Assembly (NCBI GenBank): GCA_030753265.1
Contig: JASMCQ010000055.1
Location: 1-64,000, forward strand
Reading direction: 5' to 3'
From: Dehalococcoidia bacterium
Lineage (GTDB): Bacteria > Chloroflexota > Dehalococcoidia > UBA3495
DNA: 64,000 nucleotides
The translations under genes were made by a program, and so were the position numbers. Below the pieces are notes generated by a model that was given only the letters and a program-made list of their open reading frames with translations, did not search any database and was not told the origin of the DNA. Shown here in pieces: positions 17,954-26,066 of this stretch; position 1 is the first letter of the stretch; each line of letters begins with the position of its first letter.

Positions 17954-18293
17954 AAACGCCGCCGCGCCCCGGCCGGGCAGCGGAGGGGAGCCCGAGCCGG
18001 TGGTGGCCGTGAAGGCAGTGATGATGGGTGAACTCCGGCAGATTACCGGCAAGCGGGAGTGGGAAGTGGAGCTTCCCCAAGGGAGCACCGTGCAGACGCT
18101 GTTGGAGAAGCTCTCGGTCCTGTGCGGGGAAGGCTTCGCGCGGCGGGTGCTGACCCGGGATGGAATGCCCCCCCAGCACATGGCGATGTTTGTGGATGGC
18201 GTGCATATACAGACCCTCGCGGGCACCGAAACGGTCCTTCCCGGCGGGCAGGTCGAGCTGCTCATCTTGCACGTGTTCGACGGAGGGGCCTAG
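17937..18293 (+). CDS. MoaD/ThiS-like ubiquitin-fold protein
   Basis: A 118-residue protein whose last 90 residues fit the beta-grasp fold of MoaD sulfur carriers: VELPQGSTVQTLLEKL, then MFVDGVHIQ and GGQVELLILHVF. MoaD delivers sulfur for molybdopterin synthesis, so its place at the end of a molybdoenzyme operon is sensible. The C terminus reads FDGGA: the Gly-Gly needed for adenylation is followed by one extra Ala, which would need trimming or would make it non-canonical. ATG 17937 lies within the 3' end of the anchor gene; a further upstream start at 17913 is less likely. A short Pro/Gly-rich N-terminal stretch is unusual. Confidence 0.75.
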   Translation: MDTQSRNAAAPRPGSGGEPEPVVAVKAVMMGELRQITGKREWEVELPQGSTVQTLLEKLSVLCGEGFARRVLTRDGMPPQHMAMFVDGVHIQTLAGTETVLPGGQVELLILHVFDGGA

Positions 18294-18458
18294 GCCCAGT
18301 CTTGCTTCACCTCCACCCCGGCGCCGGCCGCGACGCCCAGGCCAGCTCCCCTGGCGATGCCCGTCGCACCTGAAGCCCCGGCATCCACCCGTACCACTGC
18401 CCCCATGCTTCTTTATGGTTATCCGGTAGAGCTGATTTCCTCCGGCGGTACGGGTTTT

Positions 18459-18483
18459 CCCCGTTCGTGGTGGGCTCGTCGAG
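18459..18483. repeat. Dispersed repeat half-site (family B)
   Basis: CCCCGTTCGTGGTGGGCTCGTCGAG resembles, on the other strand, the GTTCGACAAGCTCACCACGAACGGG arm seen at 25230-25253. A third relative is at 27551-27575. Confidence 0.6.
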
Positions 18484-18511
18484 TTACGGCAGCTGAAGAT
18501 CGGATAGGCTC

Positions 18512-19363
18512 CTAGTGAAACAACACCCCTCCGTTGACGTTGTAGGCTTGGCCGGTGATGAAAGAGGCTTCCTCTCCGGCCAGGAAAGCCACCACGTTGG
18601 CCACGTCCTCCGCCTCGGCGATCCGGCCCAGAGGCGTCGCGTTGCCCGCTTTCTCCACCACCTGCGCCCGGAACTCCTCCAGGGTGACCCCTTGCTGTTC
18701 CGCCCGGTCCCGTTCATCGTAGCTGAGCCGGTCGGTGTTGATCGGTCCGGGGCACACCGAATTCACCGTAATGCGGTGGGGGGCCAGGTCCAGGGCGGAG
18801 GCCTGGGTAAGTCCGATGACGGCGAACTTGGACGATGAGTAGGCGGCCCCCAGGGCACTGGCCGTTTTGGCGGCGCGGGAAGCGATGTTGATGATCCGGC
18901 CGCCGGTGCCCTGGCGCACCATCTGCCGGCCCGCCAGCTTGGTGCAGAGGAAGACCGCCGTGGTGTTGACGGCCAGGAAGTGGTCCCAGACCTCCTGGGA
19001 TAGCTCAGTAACCGGGACCCGGTCCCGCCCGATTATCGCCCGGGCGTTGTTGATCAGGATATCCAGGTGGCCGAAGTGGTCCACCGCCTGGCCGATCATC
19101 GCCTCGATCTGGGAGGCGATCTTCAAATCACAGTACACCGGCAGGCACCGCCGGCCGAGGGCCGCTACTTCATGAGCCACGGTGTCGATGCCGCGCCATC
19201 CCGCCGTCACTTCTCCCGGTGGCAGGTCCTCGGTCTCCCGGTGCACGTCGGTCAATGCGACGTCGGCGCCCAGGCTGGCCAGCTTCAGCGCCGTGGCGCG
19301 TCCGACCCCCCTCATACCCCCGGCCCCAGTAACCAGGGCAACTTTACCCTCCAGTCCCGGCAT
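18512..19363 (-). CDS. Short-chain dehydrogenase/reductase
   Basis: A 283-residue Rossmann-fold NAD(P)-dependent oxidoreductase. The cofactor motif is VTGAGGMRGVGRA, with DILINNARA, the catalytic NIAS serine and the YSSSK Tyr/Lys pair, then the VNSVCPGPINTD region. The C terminus has the usual ITGQAYNVNGG. The ORF extends upstream, but ATG at 19363 is chosen because CGAGGAGGTATCTG directly precedes it. It is transcribed divergently from the NHL gene at 19509. The glycine motif has a two-residue insertion, as in a subset of SDRs; the substrate is not clear. Confidence 0.9.
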   Translation of the reverse strand: MPGLEGKVALVTGAGGMRGVGRATALKLASLGADVALTDVHRETEDLPPGEVTAGWRGIDTVAHEVAALGRRCLPVYCDLKIASQIEAMIGQAVDHFGHLDILINNARAIIGRDRVPVTELSQEVWDHFLAVNTTAVFLCTKLAGRQMVRQGTGGRIINIASRAAKTASALGAAYSSSKFAVIGLTQASALDLAPHRITVNSVCPGPINTDRLSYDERDRAEQQGVTLEEFRAQVVEKAGNATPLGRIAEAEDVANVVAFLAGEEASFITGQAYNVNGGVLFH

Positions 19364-19508
19364 CAGATACCTCCTCGTTGTCGGCGGCGGTCTCCCGTTG
19401 TGGCGTCGTGGCGTGACCGGCCGCCAGGTGTTCGGGAGCCGGTTTTCATGTGATAGTATTTTCCCTGTAGACAACCACTGGAATCAAGTGGAGGGAGGTA
19501 ATTGACCC

Positions 19509-20387
19509 ATGACGACGGTAGGCACCGGGAAATACTCGTACCGGCTCATCAAGGACTGGGCCAAGCTGCCCGCGGGGCAGACCTTCGGCCAGACCAGCGC
19601 CATTGCCACTGACTCTCAGGATCGGGTCTACCTCTTCCAGCGCAAGGACCCGCCGGTGGTGATTTTCGACCGGGAGGGCAACTTCATCGGCTCCTGGGGT
19701 GACGGCAACTTCGTCAGCCCCCATGGTTTCAACATCACCGACGATGTGGTCTACCTCACCGACCGGGAAGGCTCGGTGGCGATGAAGTACACCCTGGACG
19801 GCAAGCCGCTTCAGATACTCGGCACCCATGGCTTCTACTCGGACACCGGCTGCGAGGTCGCCGGCGAGGTGGCGCCCCGGGCCGCCGGGCCCTTTAATTT
19901 TCCGACCGAGGTTGTCCCAGCCGCTTCGGGGGACCTCTACGTCTCCGATGGCTACCGCAACGCCCGGGTGCACCGCTTCTCCGGCGACGGCAGCCTCATC
20001 TCTTCCTGGGGCGAGCCCGGCAAAGGAGGCCCCAACCAGTTCCACCTGCCGCACAGCCTGGTGGTAGGCCGGGACGGCCGGGTCTACCTGTGCGACCGGG
20101 AGAACAGCCGCGTTCAGGTCTTCTCCGCCGACGGCCAGTACATCACGATGTGGACCGATATGCAACGCCCCCTGGACATCTCTCAGGATAAAGAGGGCAT
20201 GTTCTACATCAGCGAGCGCCCCGAAGACGGCAAGCCGGCCCAGATAAGCGTGCTGGACGGCGAGGGAAGGGTGCTGGCTCGCTGGCCCTCCCGTTCGGCC
20301 CATGGCTCGTGGGTGGACGCTCACGGAGACATCTACCTGGCCCTGGGCTCGGAGAAGAGCGTAGACAAGTACGTGCGGGTGGGTTAG
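19509..20387 (+). CDS. NHL-repeat (peptidyl-amidoglycolate lyase-like) protein
   Basis: A 292-residue soluble beta-propeller protein. NHL-like units are visible as RVYLFQRKDPPVVIFDREG, DLYVSDGYRNARVHRFS and RVYLCDRENSRVQVFSADG, each with a following SWG or MW strand. No signal peptide is present. Its resemblance is to bacterial proteins annotated as 6-bladed propellers or PAL-like lyases; its reaction is unknown. The start is supported by GGAGGGAGG 12-20 nt upstream of ATG 19509. It shares the 145-bp upstream region with the divergent SDR gene. Confidence 0.8.
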   Translation: MTTVGTGKYSYRLIKDWAKLPAGQTFGQTSAIATDSQDRVYLFQRKDPPVVIFDREGNFIGSWGDGNFVSPHGFNITDDVVYLTDREGSVAMKYTLDGKPLQILGTHGFYSDTGCEVAGEVAPRAAGPFNFPTEVVPAASGDLYVSDGYRNARVHRFSGDGSLISSWGEPGKGGPNQFHLPHSLVVGRDGRVYLCDRENSRVQVFSADGQYITMWTDMQRPLDISQDKEGMFYISERPEDGKPAQISVLDGEGRVLARWPSRSAHGSWVDAHGDIYLALGSEKSVDKYVRVG

Positions 20388-20401
20388 GCTAGGCCAGCCC
20401 C

Positions 20402-20683
20402 TTGATCGTTGCTTCGGTCAGTTCTGACAACATGTCGGACCCCCTGACCTGGCAATCGGGGGATGACCAACGGCTCGTGTCGACCACCGCGACAACCGGG
20501 TGGGAGCAGCTGGCCCCGGACCTGTTGCGCTTCCAGTCGCACCAGGGAGTCAAGTTTCACAACGGCGAGGCGTGGAATGCTTTGGCGGCCCTGCCGGAAC
20601 TCTATGCGGTCAATCCCAAGCTGGTACGGGAGCCCCGTTTCGATCGCCGGGTCCGGATCAACGACATGTTCTCCAGACAGTAG
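20402..20683 (+). pseudogene. Remnant of a family 5 solute-binding protein
   Basis: An ORF of 93 codons contains WEQLAPDLLRFQSHQGVKFHNGEAWN-like sequence (key part GVKFHNGEAWN), the conserved N-terminal region of peptide/nickel ABC-transporter substrate-binding proteins. The rest of the roughly 500-residue protein, the signal peptide and the transporter genes are absent, and the frame ends in unrelated sequence. It is most likely a decayed fragment. Confidence 0.6.
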
Positions 20684-21017
20684 CTCTCATTCTACCTGCC
20701 TAATGACGACACGCCCCGGCCCAGGTGACCCTTCGGTACGTCTTCCCCAACCGTCCCGCCACAAACCATACTGGAACGGCAGCAGTTTGCTCATTACCAT
20801 GACACTGCGAATTCTGCGCCGGATACGTCCCGCTGCGCGATTGACGGCGTGAAAACAAACTACTACAATATCTGGTGGTGCGAATGAGGCTGACTACCTG
20901 TAAAGGTAGGTCGTTGTTCGATCCATGAATTTAGCTGGGCCCCGGGACTACCGGGGGAGTTCTTACCGTCTGTAACGGCCATGCCTGAGGCCGGTGGCGA
21001 TGGAGGGGAAGGCGGAG
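20684..21017. other. Intergenic region, nothing recognised
   Basis: 334 bp between the solute-binding remnant and the surface protein gene; no coding signature or clear structure seen, apart from the purine-rich ribosome binding region at its end. Confidence 0.4.
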
Positions 21018-23885
21018 ATGCGCAGCCTGGCGTTGCTGGTGGGTCTGGCGTCGGTGGTGCTGTTCTCCGCCGTGGCCGCGGATTTGCTTGGTGGTTCCCG
21101 CATCGCCTGGGCCGATGACGATCATGGGGACTACCGGACCCAAGCCACACCCCTGGAAGTTGGCGCCGGCCTGGTCACCGGCGAAATCAGTTCCACCGAA
21201 ATCCTCTTCGATGTCGACTATTTCTCCTTCACTGCCCTGCGGGGGACGCGCTACACCCTCGTGTTGGACCTGGTCACCATCGAGAACGCCAACATGCAGG
21301 TGGTTAATTCCGTGGACCGGGGGGCGGGAAGCTCACCGGGCCAGGTCTTTACGACCTTGGCCAGCGGGAAGAGCGTAGAGTGGATAGCGCGTACCCCCGA
21401 CACCTATTTTGTCGAAGTCTCCGGCACCATGGACGCTGTGACTGGATTGGACATCCTGGGCGGCTACACGCTGGAAGTGACCGCCGACGCTTCCTTGGAA
21501 GACCGGCACAGCGAGATCCTGGTTGGAGCAACCCCCATTGAAACCGACAACATCTATCAGGGCGCCATCAGTCCCTGGACCAACCAGCCCGGCCTGGCCG
21601 GGGGTAATCAGGGCGGTGATGACCACGATTACTTCTCCTTCCCGGCCTCCAGAGGCGTGAAGTACACCGTCAGCGTCGAGCTTGGCACCGCGGAAGGGGT
21701 GGAAATCTCCGTGGTCACGCCAACCGGCGCCACCGAGGTTTCGACCGGAGGTATCGGCACCAGCCTCGAGTGGATTTCCCCGGCGTCGGCCACCTATTTT
21801 ATAGACGTATCCGGCTCCAGCCGGTTCAGGGATTCCATAGGCACCTACCTGGTCCAACTCAGCGCTGATACCGTTTTCGAGGATCGGCACAGCGATGCCC
21901 ATTCCGGAGCGACACCCGTTAACTTCGGCAACGCGCATGAGGGAGCAATCAGTCCGGGGGACGACCAGGACATCTTCTCTTTCCAGGCGGTTAGAGGCGC
22001 GAGATACGCCGTCGCCGCCGATTTGGGCACGGTGCAAGGCATCGGCCTTTCGTTTGAAGGACCCACGGGAAACACCGTGGCCTCCAACGGCGGCATTGGC
22101 ACTCAGGTCGAATGGCTGGCCACGGCCACCGGCACTTACTATGTGGTCGCCTCCAGTTCATCCCAGGTCAGAGACCCCGTGGGCACCTATTCCCTCATTG
22201 TCGATGGGGATACCACCCTCAAGGACCGGCATGGGGATTCGAGGAGCGAATCCACTGTCACCAACTTTGGCAACGAACACCAGAGTGCGATCAGCCCGGC
22301 CAACGACCGCGACTACTTCTCATTTCAGGCCAGGCGTGGGGTCACCTATTCCATCGACGTGGTGCTGGGTACCGCCGAGGGTGTGGAGATAGAGGTGGCG
22401 AAGCCCGGCGCCGGAACGGAGGTCTCGAACGGGGGAGTGGGCACTAATATCGAATGGACCGCGCCTGTTAGCGACGTCTACTACGTCGTCATTGCCGCCG
22501 CGGCCCAGGTTGACGACCCCATCGGCACCTACACTCTCAGAGTCGAAGCGACGATCGCGCTGGAGGACCGCCACGGCGAGACCCGGGAAACTGCTACCCC
22601 GGCCACCATCGGAAGCACTTACCAGGCAGCTATCAGCCCCCGGGGAGATTACGACTACTTCTCCTTCCGGGCCAGCAGGGGAGTGAAATATATCTTCGAG
22701 CTGATGTATGGCACGGCCTCTGCCGTATCTCTCACGGTGGACAAGATTGGCGGTGGCTCCGATACCGGCGCCAGAAACTATGGAGAAGGCACCGACGTAG
22801 TCTGGACCGCCCCCGACAGCGATGACTATTTCATCGAGGTCTCCGGGTCGCCCAGGGTTGAAGACCCCACCGGCACCTACCGGCTGAAGATCACCGCGGA
22901 TGCATCTCTGGAGGACCGGCATGGCGGAGTACCCGCCAACGCTACTCGGATCATCGTTGGCAACGCCATGGCCGGCGCCATAAGCCCCCCCGACGACCTC
23001 GACTACTTCTACCTCGACGCGGAGCAAGGCGACGAATATACTGTCCAGGTGGATTTGGGCTCGGCTGAAAACGTCGAATTCACGGTCAGCCACGCGCTGT
23101 TGGGGTTCACCGCTTCCAACTACGGTAGCGGCACCACCCTCTCCTGGCAGGCGCCGATAACCGGCCGGTACGTTCTGGTGGTTTCGAGGTCAAACGAGGC
23201 AATCGATCCCGCCGGGACCTACCAGGTCACCATCCTATCCGGGATCGGCGTGCCCGTTCCGACCCCCACACCCACGCCCACACCCACGCCGACGCCCGCC
23301 GGTCCGACTCCGACTCCGCCGGGGCCGGCGCTGATAGTTGAGTCCCGGATGGGGTCTTCGGGCGCGACTGTCCGCGTCCCGGTGGTGCTGGAAGGGGCGC
23401 AGGAGCTGAGCAGCCTGGGCTTCACCCTTGGCTACGACCCGGCGGTGCTGGAGGTGGTCAGGGTCCTGCGGGGCTCCCGTCTGTCTGGCGCCACCTTTAG
23501 CTACAACGCGGACGTTCCCGGCGTTATCCGCCTGGGATTCTCTTCCACCAGCGGAGTGAGTAGCGGTGGCTCGGCCGTGATAGTAGAGTTCAGAATCCTT
23601 GGAGAGGAGGGCGCCAGTAGCCCGCTGATCCTCTCGGAGGACCTGGCCAGCGACTTCGCCAGCAAGCTCTTGCCGCTCCGCCTCGTCGATGGCGAGGTGA
23701 CCGTCGGAGAGCGGATTGGCGGAGATGGCAACGGGGACGGAAGAATCACTGTGCTGGACGCTCTCATCGCCCTTAGGATCTCCGGAGAACTAAGCCCGGC
23801 GGACTCGGTGATGGACGTAAACCGGGACGGGCAAGTCACGGCGGAAGACGCCCTGCAAATCATGGCATGGGCGAGGCCCGGGTAG
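21018..23885 (+). CDS. Secreted multidomain protein: six PPC-like repeats, cohesin and dockerin
   Basis: A 955-residue exported protein. A signal peptide (to about residue 29, IAWA) is followed by six repeats of about 113 residues, each beginning EDRH or similar, then AISP, DYFSF and RGVKYT, and ending GTY. They resemble bacterial pre-peptidase C-terminal (PPC) domains. A Pro-Thr linker follows, then a cohesin-like domain (VRVPVVLEGAQELSSLGF, GYDPAVLEV) and a type I dockerin with two calcium loops (DGNGDGRITVLDAL and DVNRDGQVTAEDAL). ATG 21018 is chosen because GGAGGGGAAGG precedes it. No enzymatic domain is visible. The next gene encodes a membrane-anchored cohesin-like partner. Confidence 0.85.
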   Translation: MRSLALLVGLASVVLFSAVAADLLGGSRIAWADDDHGDYRTQATPLEVGAGLVTGEISSTEILFDVDYFSFTALRGTRYTLVLDLVTIENANMQVVNSVDRGAGSSPGQVFTTLASGKSVEWIARTPDTYFVEVSGTMDAVTGLDILGGYTLEVTADASLEDRHSEILVGATPIETDNIYQGAISPWTNQPGLAGGNQGGDDHDYFSFPASRGVKYTVSVELGTAEGVEISVVTPTGATEVSTGGIGTSLEWISPASATYFIDVSGSSRFRDSIGTYLVQLSADTVFEDRHSDAHSGATPVNFGNAHEGAISPGDDQDIFSFQAVRGARYAVAADLGTVQGIGLSFEGPTGNTVASNGGIGTQVEWLATATGTYYVVASSSSQVRDPVGTYSLIVDGDTTLKDRHGDSRSESTVTNFGNEHQSAISPANDRDYFSFQARRGVTYSIDVVLGTAEGVEIEVAKPGAGTEVSNGGVGTNIEWTAPVSDVYYVVIAAAAQVDDPIGTYTLRVEATIALEDRHGETRETATPATIGSTYQAAISPRGDYDYFSFRASRGVKYIFELMYGTASAVSLTVDKIGGGSDTGARNYGEGTDVVWTAPDSDDYFIEVSGSPRVEDPTGTYRLKITADASLEDRHGGVPANATRIIVGNAMAGAISPPDDLDYFYLDAEQGDEYTVQVDLGSAENVEFTVSHALLGFTASNYGSGTTLSWQAPITGRYVLVVSRSNEAIDPAGTYQVTILSGIGVPVPTPTPTPTPTPTPAGPTPTPPGPALIVESRMGSSGATVRVPVVLEGAQELSSLGFTLGYDPAVLEVVRVLRGSRLSGATFSYNADVPGVIRLGFSSTSGVSSGGSAVIVEFRILGEEGASSPLILSEDLASDFASKLLPLRLVDGEVTVGERIGGDGNGDGRITVLDALIALRISGELSPADSVMDVNRDGQVTAEDALQIMAWARPG

Positions 23886-23895
23886 AGGAGCCGGC

Positions 23896-24612
23896 ATGAA
23901 GTGGTTCCTGGACATATCGTTTCTGGCCTTGAGCGCCAGCAAATATTGGGTGCTGGGCGGGCTTGCGGCCGTGGTGATTCTCGTGGGGGCGCTATTTGTA
24001 TTCGGCGTCTTCGGCGGCGACGATGAAGTGACGCCCGATCCCACGCCGACTCCGGCCCCAACACTTGCTCCAACTAAGAAACCCGCACCTACAGCTTTAC
24101 CCACGGCGGCGCCTACGGCTACGCCGGCTCCCACGGCTCCCCCGGCCACGCCGCTGCCCACGGCGACACCACTGATTGTCGCCACCCCGGTTGCCACTCT
24201 CGAGCCAACCCCTGCTCCTCCTACCGACATCGTGGCGCCTATCTACCTGGAACAGGCCAACAACGTGGGAAGCTTGGAATTCGTCTTGCTGTACGAGCCG
24301 GCGGTCCTGCGGGTGGCCAAAATCGAGCCGGGCGCTCTGGCGGGCAGTGCGCTGATCGAGACCAGCGATGGGTCCCCGGGCCAAGTTTGGGCGGGAATGA
24401 TCGACGTTAACGGTATGAACGGAGATGGCCCCGTGGCCGTAATCACCTTCGAGATAGTTGGGGCCAGCGGGTCGACCAGCCCGCTGACCTTGCAGGATGT
24501 GGCCGCTCACGATGCCACCACCTTGCTGGACATCCTCACCGAGGTTTCAGCGGGCAGCTTCGCGGTCGACGACCAAGCCCTCACCGCTCCAACCCTGGCC
24601 TTTCTTCCCTAG
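23896..24612 (+). CDS. Membrane-anchored cohesin-like protein
   Basis: A 238-residue protein with one transmembrane segment (about residues 17-38), a long Pro/Thr/Ala stalk to about residue 108, and a cohesin-like domain (IYLEQANNVGSLEFVLLYEP, LRVAKIEPG, VITFEIVG). The domain would sit outside the membrane. It starts 11 bp after the dockerin-bearing gene with AGGAG before ATG, so the two are likely one operon, and the dockerin of the first could bind the cohesin of the second. That interaction is inference. A GC hairpin follows the gene. Confidence 0.75.
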   Translation: MKWFLDISFLALSASKYWVLGGLAAVVILVGALFVFGVFGGDDEVTPDPTPTPAPTLAPTKKPAPTALPTAAPTATPAPTAPPATPLPTATPLIVATPVATLEPTPAPPTDIVAPIYLEQANNVGSLEFVLLYEPAVLRVAKIEPGALAGSALIETSDGSPGQVWAGMIDVNGMNGDGPVAVITFEIVGASGSTSPLTLQDVAAHDATTLLDILTEVSAGSFAVDDQALTAPTLAFLP

Positions 24613-24629
24613 CCTGCCCGCAGTCCCCG

Positions 24630-24653
24630 GCCCGCCGGGCCCGGGCGGGCTTT
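24630..24653 (+). terminator. Rho-independent terminator-like hairpin
   Basis: GCCCGCC, loop GGGCCCG, GGCGGGC and then TTTCC, 18 bp after the anchored cohesin gene. A perfect 7-bp GC stem followed by a short T run. Confidence 0.6.
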
Positions 24654-24740
24654 CCCCCGCGCTGTATTCAAGGCACCGATTCCCGCCTACCCGGTTTTCG
24701 ACTACAATGTAGGCCTCCAACTTTCCGAGGAGGGAGCAAT

Positions 24741-25157
24741 ATGGCATCGATCACACTCGCGGAAGCGGAAAAGGCGCTGGCGGCGGCCAAAGCTAAGGTC
24801 TTGGCAATGGGCGCCAAGATGAGCGTTTCGGTGGTTGATCCCAGGGGCGACCTGATCGCCATGTTCCGGACCGACGGCGCCTCGTGGCGGACACCAGCAA
24901 TATCCCGGGGCAAAGCGTTGGCCGCGGCCTGTTTCGGCCGGTCCAGCGCCGATATGGCGGACAACGCCCAGTCGCCGGTCCTGCGGGGTCTCATGGCCAT
25001 GGAGGGAGGACACATGATCCCCGGCCAGGGCGCGCTGCCCGCGTTTCGTGACGGCGAGATTGTCGGCGCCATCGGCGGTAGTGGCGGCACCGGCCAGCAG
25101 GACGAGGATGCCGCGAGGGCGGGAATCGAGGCTGCGGGGCTTTCAACCAAAGGCTAG
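24741..25157 (+). CDS. GlcG/HbpS family (DUF336) protein
   Basis: A 138-residue protein of the GlcG/HbpS fold, some members of which bind haem or cobalamin-like ligands. Characteristic parts are LAEAEKALAAAKAKV, MSVSVVDPRGDLIAMFR, SRGKALAAACFGR and the Gly-rich IVGAIGGSGGTGQQDEDAARAG. No signal peptide is seen. Its own promoter region includes TACAAT about 33 bp upstream. The GGAGG ahead of ATG 24741 decides the start. Function is unknown; it is unlinked to glycolate genes here. Confidence 0.85.
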   Translation: MASITLAEAEKALAAAKAKVLAMGAKMSVSVVDPRGDLIAMFRTDGASWRTPAISRGKALAAACFGRSSADMADNAQSPVLRGLMAMEGGHMIPGQGALPAFRDGEIVGAIGGSGGTGQQDEDAARAGIEAAGLSTKG

Positions 25158-25190
25158 TACCTGGTATCGGGAGTAACCGCTCGGATCATC

Positions 25191-25254
25191 CGCTCGCCCT
25201 GAGCTTGTTGAGGGGCCTGGGGCCGGTGGTTCGACAAGCTCACCACGAACGGGG
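25191..25254. repeat. Dispersed inverted repeat (family B)
   Basis: Two arms, CGCTCGCCCTGAGCTTGTTGA and TCGACAAGCTCACCACGAACGGGG, are imperfect inverted copies separated by about 19 bp. Half-sites of the same family are at 18459-18483 and 27551-27575. Confidence 0.7.
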
Positions 25255-25308
25255 AAAATCCCTACGAACTGTGTTGGTGACGCCCTTTTTCGAGAGGAAG
25301 TACCAGTA

Positions 25309-25835
25309 ATGCTCGAGAGGATAGCCGTCGTACAGGGTGACCTTACCCTGCTACAGGCCGACGGCATCGTTAACGCCGCCAACCGCTCCCTTCTGGGCGG
25401 CGGCGGTGTCGACGGAGCGATCCATCGTGCCGCCGGGCCGCGGTTGCTCGAAGAGTGCCGGAGCCTGGGAGGCTGCGAGACGGGCGACGCCAAGATCACC
25501 GGGGGCTATGGCCTGGCCGCGCTCTGGGTGATTCACACCGTTGGACCGGTGTGGTGGGGGGGGGCGGACACGCCGAGGATGAGCTGTTGGCCCGGTGCTA
25601 CCGGAGTTGTTTCGCCCTCGCGGAGCGGCACGCCATGCGCTCCATCGGGTTCCCGGCCATCAGCACCGGAGCCTACCGCTTTCCCCTGGAACGGGCCACC
25701 TTGATCGCGCTCACCGAGACCAGGGACTTTCTGCGGACGAGTGAGTCGGTCAAACATGTGAGCTTCGTCTGCTTTACGCCACTTGCCTACCAGTGCTACT
25801 TGACCACCATGGAAGCATTAACCGGACCGGAATAA
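25309..25835 (+). pseudogene. Macro-domain (ADP-ribose binding) protein, frameshifted at a G tract
   Basis: Two frames join to one macro domain of the YmdB/O-acetyl-ADP-ribose deacetylase kind. The first gives [36 protein letters not shown] and IHTVGPVWW; the second gives [35 protein letters not shown] and a terminal helix to 25835. The switch falls in nine consecutive G at 25556-25564; seven or ten would restore the frame (the family reads GGGHxE here). It may be a real mutation, a phase-variable tract or a sequencing error. ATG 25309 is preceded by AGAGGAAG. Confidence 0.8.
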
Positions 25836-26066
25836 TGCGTCACCCGGCGCTCGGCCGGCCGGCCGCTGTGATCTCTTGCGAGCCATTTCCTTCCTCCCGT
25901 GAAGGGTGACATGTTTCAGAGTGCTTTTGACCCAAGGCCATTCTGCATGGAATTTGCCGAACGGGGCTCCAGATCTTGGATCCGGCCGGAGTGACACGGC
26001 GGAATGCCACTTAGCGCCACCTCGTGATACCATCGAAAGGGCGACTAAGTTAGAACGAGGTGTACT

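Noticed and set aside
18296..18410. Short minus-strand frame encoding a Gly/Ala-rich peptide downstream of the MoaD-like gene
   Set aside because: No family match or ribosome binding site; composition is what random high-GC sequence gives.
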